Shown here: positions 1 through 8,088 of the stretch, in pieces
Layout of the letters: each line of letters starts with the position of its first letter
How positions within the stretch are numbered: position 1 is the stretch's first letter
Source of the DNA: a bacterium
GTDB lineage: Bacteria; Bacillota; Bacilli; Lactobacillales; Streptococcaceae
Direction: 5' to 3'
NCBI GenBank assembly: GCA_905221205.1
Contig: CAJNCG010000003.1
Location: 223,367 to 287,366 of the forward strand
Length of the DNA stretch: 64,000 nucleotides
The notes under the pieces: model-generated
Databases searched by the model: none
What the model was told of the DNA's origin: nothing
Seen by the model: only the letters and a program-made list of their open reading frames with translations
Translations under genes and position numbers: made by a program

Positions 1-519
1 ATAAGTCGGACTAAAGCCCAAGTCACTGGCCAAAGACTTTAAACTAAACTGACTGTCAGCCAGATGAGACTGGATCTTCTGAGCCATGTTTCCCTCAAAC
101 TTGTCGGTTAATAAATCTTGTAACTGCTCTTCCTTTTCTTCCTTGTCTAGTTTTTGCTTGATTTTCCCCAACATTTCCTCAATATCCTGACGAGAAAAGG
201 GCTTGAGCAAGTAGTCATCTACACCAAGTTTGACAGCAGACAAGGCATAATCAAAATCATCGTAGCCAGTTAAAAAGACCAAATGAACCTGAGGATAGGT
301 TTCTCGGACCAAACTTGCTAACTGGATACCATTCAGCTGAGGCATGTTGATATCGGTTAAAATGATATCTGGCACCTGCTTTTGAATCAATTCCCAAGCC
401 TGCCTTCCATTTTCAGCCTGACCGATGATTTCCATATCGTAGGCTGCTACATTGACCAGCTTGGTCAAGCCTTGTCTTACTAGATATTCATCCTCTACGA
501 TTAAGATTGTGTAGGTCAT
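1..519 (-). CDS. Response regulator of a two-component system, AraC-type output (3' part cut by window edge)
   Basis: The visible 173 residues hold a complete receiver domain: acidic pair E9-D10, phosphoacceptor D56 in LTDINMP, T84 and K106 in DDYLLKPF. A linker follows, then the first helix of an AraC-like HTH (FSLKSLASDLGFSPTY), where the window ends. ATG at 519 is preceded by AAAGGAG. Receiver plus AraC HTH is the YesN type, which usually pairs with a sensor kinase encoded nearby; none is visible here. Next to msrAB-etrx1-ccdA this matches, from memory, pneumococcal RR09 of TCS09, so control of carbohydrate or stress genes is possible but inferred. A weak extended -10 (TATACT, 549-554) lies upstream, so it may be transcribed alone or from the msrAB operon. 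Confidence 0.9.
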   Translation of the reverse strand, partial: MTYTILIVEDEYLVRQGLTKLVNVAAYDMEIIGQAENGRQAWELIQKQVPDIILTDINMPQLNGIQLASLVRETYPQVHLVFLTGYDDFDYALSAVKLGVDDYLLKPFSRQDIEEMLGKIKQKLDKEEKEEQLQDLLTDKFEGNMAQKIQSHLADSQFSLKSLASDLGFSPTY

Positions 520-589
520 GCTCTGCTCCTTTGTCACTTACTAGTATCAGTATAGCAAAATTCTCCTCTAACTGCTTAGGAAAGACTTC

Positions 590-1702
590 TTAATCGACAT
601 AATCTAGTAAATAGGCATAGCCTTTTTCTTCCATTTGGTCTTTAGGAATAAAGCGGATAGATAGACTATTGATACAGTAGCGCAAGCCACCCTTGTCCTG
701 TGGTCCATCCGTAAAGACATGGCCAAGGTGAGAATCTCCTACTCGGCTCCGCACTTCCATGCGCGTCATATTGTAGGACTTATCTTCTTTGTAAGTAGCA
801 ACATCTGGACTGATGGGTTGGGTGAAACTAGGCCAGCCGCAACCAGACTCAAACTTGTCCTTTGATGAAAAGAGGGGTTCGCCAGTTGCCACATCCACAT
901 AGATACCAGATTCAAATTTATCCCAGTAGCGGTTTGAAAAAGCTCGTTCTGTTTGATTTTTCTGGGTAACTGCATACTCTTCAGGTGACAAGGTCTTTTT
1001 CAATTCTTCATCACTTGGTTTAGGATATTTGCTGGCATCAATGACGGGATAGGCAGCCTGATTGACATTGATATGGCAGTAGCCATTTGGATTTTTCTTG
1101 AGATAGTCTTGGTGGTAATCCTCAGCCACCACAAAATTCTTCAAGGGCTCCTTTTCAACTGCTAGAGGTTGGTCGTATTTCTTAGCCACCTCATCAAAGA
1201 CCTGGTTGATTACTTCCAAATCCTTGTCATCTGTGTAATAAACACCGGTACGGTACTGGGTCCCCACATCATTTCCTTGTTTATTTTTGCTGGTTGGATT
1301 GATAATGCGGAAGTAATGAAGTAAGATTTCCTTGAGGGAAATTTGCTTGGCATCATAGGTGATATGGACAGTCTCCGCATGCCCTGTTTGATTGATCAAT
1401 TCATACTTGGTTGTTTCCCCTCTACCATTTGCATAGCCTGAAACGGCATCTGTCACTCCAGGCACACGTGAGAAGTATTCCTCCACTCCCCAGAAACAAC
1501 CCCCAGCTAGATAAATTTCGTGCAAGTCTGCGTCTTTGCTCACTTCTGTTTTTTTCACTGTTTTTCCTCCTTGGCTAACTGATGCTTTCTCAATTTGCGA
1601 GCTATCTGTCTGCCCTGCATTTCGCATCAATAGAAAATAGAAACCGGTTATGGCTAGGAAAACAATCCCTGCCAAGACAAAAAGTTTTACTTTATCGTTC
1701 AT
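590..1702 (-). CDS. msrAB: Membrane-anchored peptide methionine sulfoxide reductase MsrA-MsrB fusion
   Basis: 370 residues. One hydrophobic N-terminal segment (about 8-26) is a signal anchor, so the enzyme faces outside. The MsrA domain carries GCFWG with catalytic Cys69 and reduces the S-epimer of methionine sulfoxide. The MsrB domain carries SGCGWPSF and the catalytic [11 protein letters not shown]ys343 for the R-epimer. It lies just downstream of a thioredoxin-fold lipoprotein gene (9-nt gap) and ccdA. This is the CcdA1-Etrx1-MsrAB2 electron-relay system described in pneumococcus, where electrons pass from the membrane to the lipoprotein to surface MsrAB to repair oxidised surface proteins. 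Domain order, length and neighbours all agree. Confidence 0.95.
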   Translation of the reverse strand: MNDKVKLFVLAGIVFLAITGFYFLLMRNAGQTDSSQIEKASVSQGGKTVKKTEVSKDADLHEIYLAGGCFWGVEEYFSRVPGVTDAVSGYANGRGETTKYELINQTGHAETVHITYDAKQISLKEILLHYFRIINPTSKNKQGNDVGTQYRTGVYYTDDKDLEVINQVFDEVAKKYDQPLAVEKEPLKNFVVAEDYHQDYLKKNPNGYCHINVNQAAYPVIDASKYPKPSDEELKKTLSPEEYAVTQKNQTERAFSNRYWDKFESGIYVDVATGEPLFSSKDKFESGCGWPSFTQPISPDVATYKEDKSYNMTRMEVRSRVGDSHLGHVFTDGPQDKGGLRYCINSLSIRFIPKDQMEEKGYAYLLDYVD

Positions 1703-1711
1703 GACTTTTCT

Positions 1712-2275
1712 CTACCCCATTTCTTTCAATTCTTTTAAAATCATATCCTTGTCCATAAAACCTGGTTGCGTTTTGACCAGCTTGCCCTCCTTGTCTATAA
1801 AGGCTTGAGTTGGGTACGAACGGACACCATAACTTTCCAAAAGTTTGCCTGATGGATCAATTAGAACTGGGAAATTTTTATAATCCAAGCCCTTGTACCA
1901 GTTCTTAAAATCCGTTTCAGCTTGTTCTCCCTTGTGACCAGGAGACACTACTGTCAAGACCACATAGTCATCACCAGCTTCTTTAGCGATTTCATCCGTA
2001 TCCGGAAGACTAGCCAAACAGATGGAACACCAAGAAGCCCAGAATTTGAGATAGACTTTCTTGCCCTTGTAATCAGACAAGCGGTAGGTCTTGCCATCTA
2101 AACCTGTTAGTTCAAAATCAGCGACTGCCTGACCTTTAGTCGCAGTTTGCGCACTGACTTGTTCTGTTTTTGTTTGCTCCTTCATAGTAGATTGGTCTGA
2201 CATGTTTTTAGCCGAACAGGCTGCCAAACAACAAATTGAGCCTACTCCAAGGAGACATGTTTGCCATTTTTTCAT
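1712..2275 (-). CDS. etrx1: Thioredoxin-fold lipoprotein, electron donor to MsrAB
   Basis: The product is about 187 residues from the ATG at 2275, which sits 7 nt after AGAGGA; a longer TTG reading to 2296 has no such site. The signal peptide ends in a lipobox LAAC, so the mature protein is lipid-anchored outside the membrane. A TlpA/ResA-like thioredoxin domain follows, with active site WCSIC (CxxC) in FWASWCSICLASLPD. Its location between ccdA and msrAB, with short gaps on both sides, supports the role known for Etrx1: taking electrons from CcdA and reducing MsrAB on the cell surface. Confidence 0.93.
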   Translation of the reverse strand: MKKWQTCLLGVGSICCLAACSAKNMSDQSTMKEQTKTEQVSAQTATKGQAVADFELTGLDGKTYRLSDYKGKKVYLKFWASWCSICLASLPDTDEIAKEAGDDYVVLTVVSPGHKGEQAETDFKNWYKGLDYKNFPVLIDPSGKLLESYGVRSYPTQAFIDKEGKLVKTQPGFMDKDMILKELKEMG

Positions 2276-2288
2276 TTCTTCTTCCTCT

Positions 2289-2999
2289 CTATTCAAATAA
2301 TGTAGTCAAAATGGAAGCATTTCCCAAAAGCACCAAGATTCCCATCACGATAATGAGGAAACCACCCACTTTTTTGAGGGTTCCGAGGTAAGGATGGAGT
2401 TTTCGGAAATGTTTCAAAACATAGCTGGAGGCAAGAGCTAGAACCAAAAATGGTAGCGCCAAACCCAGCGTGTAAATCAACATGAGACCAGCTCCCCGCC
2501 AAGCACCTGAACCACCTGAAGCCGCCAAGGCCAAAACAGAGCCTAGAACCGGCCCCACACATGGCGTCCAAGCAAAACTAAAGGTCAACCCCAGTAAAAA
2601 TGCCTGACTATAGCCCTTACCCTTTTGCCCCTGTCTCTGTAATTGTAGCCTTCTTTCCTTGTAGAGCCCCTGCAAATGTAAGACTTCCATCTGGTGCAAG
2701 CCCAAGAGAATGATAACCGCACCCGTCACATACTGAAACCAAGAAGCATATAGCAAATTGCCTAAAAAACCAGCTCCATAGCCTAGTAAGATAAAAACAA
2801 AGGAAATCCCCGCTATAAAGGCCAAAGTTCGCAATAGACTAACACTTGATATTGAATATTTTCCACTAGAAGCTTGAGCATCATCTTTGTCATCCAACAA
2901 GACACCTGCATAAACCGGTAACAAGGGTAAAATACAAGGAGAAAAGAAGGAAAGAATTCCAGCAAGAAAAACACTGATAAAAAAGATTATATTATCCAT
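2289..2999 (-). CDS. ccdA1: Cytochrome c biogenesis-type thiol transporter CcdA
   Basis: 236 residues with six predicted membrane helices. It carries the two CcdA cysteine signatures, SFFSPCILPLLP near the N-terminus and FAWTPCVGPVLG in the fourth helix region. CcdA/DsbD-type proteins carry electrons from cytoplasmic thioredoxin across the membrane. Here it heads the operon ccdA-etrx1-msrAB, so it should supply the lipoprotein and MsrAB. ATG is preceded by GGAGGAAGG. A -10 TATAAT lies at 3032-3037, with only a weak -35. Confidence 0.93.
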   Translation of the reverse strand: MDNIIFFISVFLAGILSFFSPCILPLLPVYAGVLLDDKDDAQASSGKYSISSVSLLRTLAFIAGISFVFILLGYGAGFLGNLLYASWFQYVTGAVIILLGLHQMEVLHLQGLYKERRLQLQRQGQKGKGYSQAFLLGLTFSFAWTPCVGPVLGSVLALAASGGSGAWRGAGLMLIYTLGLALPFLVLALASSYVLKHFRKLHPYLGTLKKVGGFLIIVMGILVLLGNASILTTLFE

Positions 3000-3114
3000 T
3001 GCCTTCCTCCATTCTTTGATTTGATAGGACTATTATAGTCCCAAAACTCCAGAAAAAACAGGGACAATGATAGGGAAAAATAGGAATTTAATCAGGTTAT
3101 GTAAAAAATGTTGC

Positions 3115-3141
3115 AAAAAAAGCCAGACACAGTCTGACTTT
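3115..3141 (-). terminator. Intrinsic terminator after the RimJ-like GNAT gene
   Basis: Read on the minus strand, the stem AAAGTCAGAC/GTCTGGCTTT encloses a short loop and is followed by a run of T. It lies 25 nt past the stop codon of the acetyltransferase and before the ccdA promoter. Confidence 0.8.
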
Positions 3142-3165
3142 GATGGAAATAGAAAAGAAAATTCA

Positions 3166-3714
3166 CTATTCTTCCTTACTTATCTGGTAATAAATAAGGT
3201 CCGCAATATAGCCTTTTCGCTCAACCCCATTTGCAACAGTCTTTAGATAGGACATTCCAGCCTTCTCCATGACACGGCCTGAAGCTGGATTAAGACTGGC
3301 ATATCGAGCCCTAACCTTTTGAAATCCTGCTCGAGTAAAACAAAAGTCCAACACAGCTTTTAAGGCCTCTGTCATGATACCACGACCCCAGTATTCCATT
3401 CCTAGCACATAGCCAATTTCACAAGAAGAATCATTCTCATCCATTTCAACGATGCTAATATCTCCTATAACTTGCTCAGGTTTTTCTTTGAGACAAATAG
3501 CCCATTTGTAATAGTTGGGATTAGTATAGGAAGTAACCCAGTTACGAATCGAATTTCGAGTCACTTCGACATCAGAATGGGCATCCCAGGTGACATAGGT
3601 CAGATTCTCATCAGATGAAGCCCAGTTCTGAAACATAGCTTCTGCATCACTTTCCACAAATCTTCTCAAGATTAAACGGTCTGTCTGTAATACTTGCGTA
3701 CCGATTGCTTTCAT
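3166..3714 (-). CDS. GNAT N-acetyltransferase, RimJ/RimL-like
   Basis: 182 residues from the ATG at 3714, preceded by GCGAGGT. A longer in-frame start exists upstream but reads through intergenic sequence. The N-terminal LQTDRLILRRF, the central ISIVEMDENDSSCEIGYVLG and EYWGRGIMTEALKAVLDFCF (acetyl-CoA loop), then ARYASLNPASGRVMEKAGM, are typical of the Acetyltransf_3 (RimJ/RimL) branch. Members acetylate ribosomal protein N-termini or small molecules; the substrate cannot be read from sequence. Monocistronic: terminator at 3115-3141 and a hairpin array upstream. Confidence 0.85.
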   Translation of the reverse strand: MKAIGTQVLQTDRLILRRFVESDAEAMFQNWASSDENLTYVTWDAHSDVEVTRNSIRNWVTSYTNPNYYKWAICLKEKPEQVIGDISIVEMDENDSSCEIGYVLGMEYWGRGIMTEALKAVLDFCFTRAGFQKVRARYASLNPASGRVMEKAGMSYLKTVANGVERKGYIADLIYYQISKEE

Positions 3715-3799
3715 AATGTTACCTCGCTTTCTAATAGTTGATTCTCTGTTCAATCTACATTGAAACTTGTTTTGATTTCGAATCTCAAGGTAATAAGCT

Positions 3800-4163
3800 A
3801 AAAAGGTCCACCGGACCTTCTTCACTTTCTCATTTCTATACTCGGGGTAAAAAGACTAAACTCAGTAACAGCAAAAAAACAAGTTTTGCATCTAATTCCT
3901 TGACGAAGTCGCTGTCTGGTTTGAAATGCACTTTACCAATCTTTTTCAAACCTAGTAATCGTTGCGGGGCTGAGACAAGGTAAATCGAACTCTTCGAGTT
4001 ACCGAATCTACCTCTTTTTCCCGTTTCTAGACTCGGGCTGAAAACCTCCACTGGAGGTTATTCTTGCTTCCCAGTTTCTAGGCAAGAAGCTAAAAAGGTC
4101 CCCCGGACCTTCTTCGCTTTCTCATTTCTAGGCTCAGGGTAAAAAGGTCCACTGGACCTTTTT
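3800..4163. repeat. Array of hairpins with conserved spacers downstream of nadE
   Basis: Perfect or near-perfect short hairpins occur at about 3800-3820 (GGTCC/GGACC), 3988-4001 (AACTC/GAGTT), 4041-4059 (ACCTCC/GGAGGT), 4091-4112 (GGTCC/GGACC) and 4141-4163 (GGTCC/GGACC). The last overlaps the nadE stop. Units near nadE repeat about every 50 bp. Between hairpins a similar spacer recurs; on the minus strand it reads CTGAGCCTAGAAATGAGA followed by AGCGAAG. Stem sequences differ between units, yet pairing is kept. The first hairpin past nadE has a T-tract and can act as its terminator. The 3850-3985 stretch has no hairpin and no gene I recognise. Confidence 0.75.
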
Positions 4164-4986
4164 ACTCCCAAAAGTCATCAAATACGGTGATTGGTAGGTG
4201 GCGTTTGTGTTGGCCTTTGTGCCACCAGTTTTCAATAATCGCTTGAGCTTCTAGGCTGATTGTTTTGCCTTCTAGGTAGTCATCAATTTCTTCATAGGTG
4301 ACTCCGAGGGCCACTTCATCAGCCAGTCCAGGTTTGTCTTCTTCTAGGTCTGCTGTTGGGATTTTTTCATAAAGGGCTGGGTCTGCACCAAGTTCCTTCA
4401 ATAGTTGTTTTCCTTGGCGTTTATTGAGGCGGAAAAGGGGTAAAATATCTGCACCACCGTCACCAAACTTGGTAAAGAAACCTGTGATATTTTCCGCAGC
4501 ATGGTCTGTTCCAATGACCGCTCCGCTATGGGCACCAGCAAGGGCATATTGGGCAATCATACGGCACCGAGCCTTGATATTTCCCTTGTTGAAGTCTGAA
4601 ACAGGACTTCCTGTCGCTTCAACTGCTGCCGTCATAGCGTCAGCTGATTCCTTAATATTAACCACTAAGCTGACATCTGGCTGGATAAAGGCTAGGGCTT
4701 TTTGAGCATCTGCTTCATCAGCTTGCACTCCGTATGGCAGGCGGACAGCGATAAATTTGTAGCTGTTATCGCCCGTTTCAGCTCGCAGTTCTTCCATAGC
4801 TAATTGGGCCAAGCGACCTGCCAAGGTTGAGTCCTGCCCTCCAGAAATCCCTAGTACAAAAGTTTTTAGGAAGAGATGTTTTTTCAGATATCTTTTTAAA
4901 AAATCAATGGAACGACGGATTTCTTCTTGGGCATCAATCACTGGTTTCACTCCCAGTTCTTGGATAATCGTTTCTTGCAAACTCAT
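4162..4986 (-). CDS. nadE: Ammonia-dependent NAD+ synthetase
   Basis: 274 residues, the usual length of the ammonia-dependent NadE without a glutaminase domain. The ATP-pyrophosphatase P-loop [13 protein letters not shown] is at about residue 49. [29 protein letters not shown] is the conserved NaAD/ATP region (only parts quoted: [15 protein letters not shown]). It converts nicotinate adenine dinucleotide, ammonia and ATP to NAD. The start overlaps the pncB stop by 4 nt (ATGA arrangement), implying translational coupling, so the operon covers the first and last steps of NAD salvage from nicotinate. Confidence 0.97.
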   Translation of the reverse strand: MSLQETIIQELGVKPVIDAQEEIRRSIDFLKRYLKKHLFLKTFVLGISGGQDSTLAGRLAQLAMEELRAETGDNSYKFIAVRLPYGVQADEADAQKALAFIQPDVSLVVNIKESADAMTAAVEATGSPVSDFNKGNIKARCRMIAQYALAGAHSGAVIGTDHAAENITGFFTKFGDGGADILPLFRLNKRQGKQLLKELGADPALYEKIPTADLEEDKPGLADEVALGVTYEEIDDYLEGKTISLEAQAIIENWWHKGQHKRHLPITVFDDFWE

Positions 4987-6443
4987 TCTTCTTCTCCTTC
5001 ACCAAGGGCTTCCTTGCGCATCTTGTCAATCAAGTCCATCTTGTCTTGCCATACATCACGCGCCAAATCCACTGGATAATGCTGCGGATTGAGAACACGC
5101 TTGTACTCATCCCACAACTTGTCAAATTCCTTACGGGCATAAGCCTGAATCTCAGTCAAGCTAGGCAACTTGTAAATCAATTGTCCGTCTTTGAAAATAT
5201 CCACCAAGAGAGGAACAGCATCAAAATTACGAACGGTCTTCTTGATGTATGTATAGGTCGGATGGAACATCTTGATTTCTGTCATGTCGCTCACATCCAC
5301 ACCATCATAAGTGATGTAGTCACCTTCTGACTTGCCTTTTTCACGACTGGTAATGCGCCACACCTGCTTCTTACCTGGCGTCGACACTTTTTCTGCATTA
5401 TTAGACAGCTTGATTGTGTTGCGCATATTACCATTTTCATCTTCGATGGCCACAATCTTATAAACTGCCCCAAGAGCTGGTTGGTCATAGGCTGTAATCA
5501 GCTTGGTCCCCACACCCCAGACATCAATCTTGGCCTTTTGCATCTTGAGATTGAGGATGGTATTTTCATCCAAATCATTAGAAGCATAAATCTTAGCCTC
5601 TGTAAATCCAGCCTCGTCTAATTGCTGACGGACTTTCTTGGAAATGTAGGCAATATCCCCAGAGTCAATCCGCACACCCATAAAGTTAATCTGGTCGCCC
5701 AACTCACGCGCCACCTGAATGGCAGCTGGCACACCGATGCGAAGGGTGTCATAGGTATCCACAAGAAAGACGCAATTTTTATGGGTCGCAGCATAAGCCT
5801 TGAAGGCCTCATAGTCGTTACCATAAACCTGTACTAAGGCATGGGCGTGAGTCCCCAAGACAGGAATGTCAAAGAGTTTACCAGCGCGCACATTGCTAGT
5901 TCCATTGGCGCCACCAATCACCGCTGCGCGTGTTCCCCAGATAGCCGCATCCATTTCTTGCGCCCGACGTGTCCCAAACTCCATCAAAGGCTCATCTTCA
6001 ATGACTGAACGAATACGTGCTGCCTTAGTAGCCACCAAGGTCTGGTAGTTAACGATGTTCAAAAGGGCTGTTTCGACCAACTGACATTGGGCTAGAGGAC
6101 CTTCCACCTGCACAATCGGTTCATTAGCAAAAACCAAATCCCCTTCTTGGGCAGAACGAACGGTCAACTCCAACTTGAAATTGCGGAGGTAATCCAAGAA
6201 TGCCCCATGATAGCCAAGCGACTCCAAATAGGCAATATCACTATCTGAAAAACGCAAATCTTCAAGATAGTTCACAATTCTTTCCAAACCAGCAAAAACC
6301 GCATAGCCATTCTTAAAAGGCTGTTGGCGGAAATACACCTCAAAGACCGCCTTTTTATTGTGAATCCCTTGGTCAAAGTAAACCTGCATCATGTTAATCT
6401 GGTACAAGTCCGTGTGCAATGTCAAACTATCATCTGGATACAT
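4983..6443 (-). CDS. pncB: Nicotinate phosphoribosyltransferase
   Basis: 486 residues, matching the long Gram-positive PncB. Visible family segments include [18 protein letters not shown] at the N-terminus, the [12 protein letters not shown] loop with the autophosphorylation-type region, [12 protein letters not shown], and the [15 protein letters not shown] phosphate-binding segment. It makes nicotinate mononucleotide from nicotinate, PRPP and ATP. First gene of the pncB-nadE operon; ATG at 6443 with a weak AAGGAAGTAGG site. An extended -10 and a strong inverted repeat lie just upstream. Confidence 0.96.
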   Translation of the reverse strand: MYPDDSLTLHTDLYQINMMQVYFDQGIHNKKAVFEVYFRQQPFKNGYAVFAGLERIVNYLEDLRFSDSDIAYLESLGYHGAFLDYLRNFKLELTVRSAQEGDLVFANEPIVQVEGPLAQCQLVETALLNIVNYQTLVATKAARIRSVIEDEPLMEFGTRRAQEMDAAIWGTRAAVIGGANGTSNVRAGKLFDIPVLGTHAHALVQVYGNDYEAFKAYAATHKNCVFLVDTYDTLRIGVPAAIQVARELGDQINFMGVRIDSGDIAYISKKVRQQLDEAGFTEAKIYASNDLDENTILNLKMQKAKIDVWGVGTKLITAYDQPALGAVYKIVAIEDENGNMRNTIKLSNNAEKVSTPGKKQVWRITSREKGKSEGDYITYDGVDVSDMTEIKMFHPTYTYIKKTVRNFDAVPLLVDIFKDGQLIYKLPSLTEIQAYARKEFDKLWDEYKRVLNPQHYPVDLARDVWQDKMDLIDKMRKEALGEGEEE

Positions 6444-6467
6444 ACTTTTCCTACTTCCTTAGCTAGA

Positions 6468-6546
6468 AATACATGAAAATTTTCAAAAACTTTCATGTAT
6501 TCCAATAAATTAATACTATTATATCACATTTTAGGTGGATTGAGAA
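6468..6546 (-). promoter_or_regulatory. pncB promoter with an 11-bp-arm inverted repeat in the leader
   Basis: An extended -10 (TGATATAAT, hexamer 6518-6523) has TTCTCA 17 bp upstream (6541-6546). Between the predicted start of transcription (about 6511) and the ATG lies a perfect inverted repeat, AATACATGAAA at 6468-6478 and TTTCATGTATT at 6491-6501. It has no T-tract, so it looks more like an operator or RNA hairpin than a terminator. NiaR is the known nicotinate-responsive repressor of such genes; linking it to this site is inference. Confidence 0.6.
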
Positions 6547-6558
6547 AAGAGTAACAAG

Positions 6559-7047
6559 CTATTCTTCACTCTCCAGTTCATCCATGTCTTTTTCAAACTT
6601 TTTCTGAGCCCATTCGCCATAGCTCTTAAGTCCAAGATTACCGATAAAGACCCAAGGAAGATAAATGACATATGTAATGACCCAAGCAGACAAGTATTTA
6701 ACGTTCAAAGGATTGTGCTGATAAATTTCGATATTGAATTGATAATTCTGCAACATCAAAAGAGCTGTAATCGCCAAGGTTAGGAAAAAACAACCCAAAA
6801 TCGTAAAATGAAAACGACTATAGTAGTTCACACCCAAATCTCGAGCACGGCCGAAAAAGTAAGAAGTTCCAATAATGATAATGATGAGAATCATTCTCGG
6901 ATTAAAAAAACTTGGTGCTAATACTGTAATCATATAAGATAAAAGCAAGAAAGCTATAGAGATATAGAAACTTTCAGCCCCCGCTTTATTGATCAGTTGT
7001 TCTTCTCTTTCGTCTAGTAATTGATAATAAAAAAATCTATTTTTCAT
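6559..7047 (-). CDS. Four-helix integral membrane protein partnered with an XRE regulator
   Basis: 162 residues with about four hydrophobic helices (near 28-45, 50-65, 80-100 and 120-140), a charged cytoplasmic N-terminus with LLDEREEQLINKAG, and an acidic C-terminal tail. ATG at 7047 follows GGGAGGAAG, and the gene overlaps the preceding XRE gene by 11 nt. Pairs of a short Cro/CI regulator and a small membrane protein of this kind are common in Firmicutes. The function is not known to me; the pairing suggests the membrane protein acts in, or is controlled by, the same switch. Confidence 0.7.
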   Translation of the reverse strand: MKNRFFYYQLLDEREEQLINKAGAESFYISIAFLLLSYMITVLAPSFFNPRMILIIIIIGTSYFFGRARDLGVNYYSRFHFTILGCFFLTLAITALLMLQNYQFNIEIYQHNPLNVKYLSAWVITYVIYLPWVFIGNLGLKSYGEWAQKKFEKDMDELESEE

Positions 7048-7246
7048 CTTCTTCCTCCCAAAATAATTGGTCTAGTGTTTTCCCTAAACATCTGCAAATA
7101 GACTGGCAAAGCGAGAGACTGGGATTGTATTTGCCCGCCTCTATCAAACCAATAGTCTGGCGCGTCACCCCAACAGCCTCTGCTAGTTGACCTTGTGTTA
7201 AATCACGTTCAACACGAGCTAATTTTAATTTTAAATTTTTAGCCAC
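7037..7246 (-). CDS. Small XRE (Cro/CI-type) transcriptional regulator
   Basis: 69 residues, almost entirely one helix-turn-helix: LARVERDLTQGQLAEAVGVTRQTIGLIEAGKYNPSLSLC (core QGQLAEAVGVTRQTIGLIE). The start is GTG at 7246, 7 nt after AAGGAGGA; no ATG is placed better. Such YozG/Xre-like minimal repressors usually regulate their own operon. It is the first gene of a two-gene operon with the membrane protein at 6559-7047, overlapping by 11 nt. Confidence 0.88.
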   Translation of the reverse strand: MAKNLKLKLARVERDLTQGQLAEAVGVTRQTIGLIEAGKYNPSLSLCQSICRCLGKTLDQLFWEEEDEK

Positions 7247-7293
7247 CTGCGTCCTCCTTATAATTTTAAAAAGTTGCGCCTCTTTTTAACAAC

Positions 7294-7321
7294 ATTATAT
7301 CATATATCTGACTAAATGCAA
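7294..7321 (-). promoter_or_regulatory. Promoter of the XRE/membrane-protein operon
   Basis: TATAAT at 7294-7299 with an upstream TG (TGATATAAT), and TTGCAT at 7316-7321 separated by 16 bp. The region around the -35 is flanked by ATATAT half-elements that could hold the XRE operator, but this is too AT-rich to call. Confidence 0.6.
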
Positions 7322-7353
7322 TATATAAGTGTCATTTTGTAAAATTTTATTAA

Positions 7354-7391
7354 CAAAAAAACTCTCTACCACAAAAAGATAGAGAGTTTTC
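7354..7391. terminator. Bidirectional-looking terminator in decayed region
   Basis: Stem ACTCTCTA (7361-7368) and TAGAGAGT (7380-7387), flanked by an A-run and followed by TTTT. On the minus strand the T-tract is longer, so it probably ended the now broken genes at 7.4-8.0 kb. Confidence 0.7.
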
Positions 7392-7394
7392 TGC

Positions 7395-7519
7395 TTATTC
7401 AATTTTTTCAAAACATCTACAGTATCGTAGGATTTCACATCTAATGTCTCAGCTACGATTGCATTATCCTCAATATCGTCTAGAAAGACACAATTTGTAG
7501 TATTTAAGGGGTATTTTAT
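7395..7519 (-). pseudogene. C-terminal remnant of a HAD-family hydrolase
   Basis: Read on the minus strand from about 7519, an open stretch with no start encodes KYPLNTTNCVFLDDIEDNA, then IVAETLDVKSYDTVDVLKKLN. CVFLDDIEDN is the HAD motif IV of the haloacid dehalogenase/beta-phosphoglucomutase type, and the following helix-turn and LKKL are its normal C-terminus. An in-frame TAA lies just upstream, and nothing else of the gene is present before the GNAT pseudogene. This is a leftover tail of a deleted gene. The rest of 7247-7568 holds only the XRE promoter, the terminator at 7354-7391 and AT-rich sequence. Confidence 0.65.
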
Positions 7520-7568
7520 CGAGACTTATGTCAAGCCCCCCTCCTTGCCTTATACTTTCATATTAAGA

Positions 7569-7979
7569 TTACAAATTCTTTTGGTAGTAATATCTTTTCC
7601 CTGTGTAGGGATAGTTTTTTAAAGCAAAGACTTCCTTGTAGCCATATTTCTGATAAAAGTCTGGCGCTTGAAACTGGTAAGTATTGACAAAGGCAAAACG
7701 ACAGTTTCGATTCTTAGCTTCAGTTTCTGCTTGCTGCAATAGTTTTGAACCAATTCCTTGCCCTCGCAATTCCTATTTTACAAACAAATACTCGATTTCT
7801 AGCCAATTTTCAAAAGTCTCAGCTACCAAGCCAGCCATAAGATTGCCGTCTTCATCTTCTACATAAAGATTCAATGGCTCACTTTCAGCCTCTTCTCTTT
7901 TTGAACGGTTATAAGCACGAATCAAATTCCCAATTTCTTGCGCCTTCTGGGATTCCTCATTTTCCAATCTAAAGTACAT
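7569..7979 (-). pseudogene. GNAT acetyltransferase interrupted by one in-frame stop codon
   Basis: Two adjacent pieces in the same frame form one complete GNAT of about 136 residues: MYFRLENEESQKAQEI to EYLFVK, then a TAG at 7773-7775, then ELRGQGIGSKLLQQAE to YYYQKNL. The expected residue between VK and ELRGQG is usually Glu, so a single GAG-to-TAG change explains it. The start has a perfect AGGAGG site at 7.98 kb and the coenzyme A loop RGQGIG is intact. The stop falls before that loop, so the truncated product should be inactive. Either a young pseudogene or a sequencing error. Confidence 0.85.
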
Positions 7980-8044
7980 CCAAACCTCCTCGAAAACTGA
8001 TACAGCTTGATTATAGTCTTATTTCAATAGACTGTCAAACTAGA

Positions 8045-8079
8045 AAAAACTCACCAACCTGAGTTGATGAGTTTCAAAT
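8045..8079 (-). terminator. Terminator of the surface operon; copy 1 of a 35-bp direct repeat
   Basis: On the minus strand the stem AAACTCATCAAC/GTTGGTGAGTTT, with loop TCAG, is followed by TTTTT, 9 nt past the stop of the 8089-9339 gene. The 35 bp are identical to 15934-15968, which ends the permease gene on the other side of the accessory module. Confidence 0.85.
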
Positions 8080-8088
8080 TTAATACTA

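Noticed and set aside
3836..4051. 71-codon minus-strand frame in the hairpin array
   Set aside because: Runs through hairpins and spacers, no ribosome site, no recognisable domain; best read as part of the repeat region.
7569..7979. Two separate small genes instead of one broken GNAT
   Set aside because: The downstream part has no ribosome site and the two parts join in frame into one complete GNAT fold.
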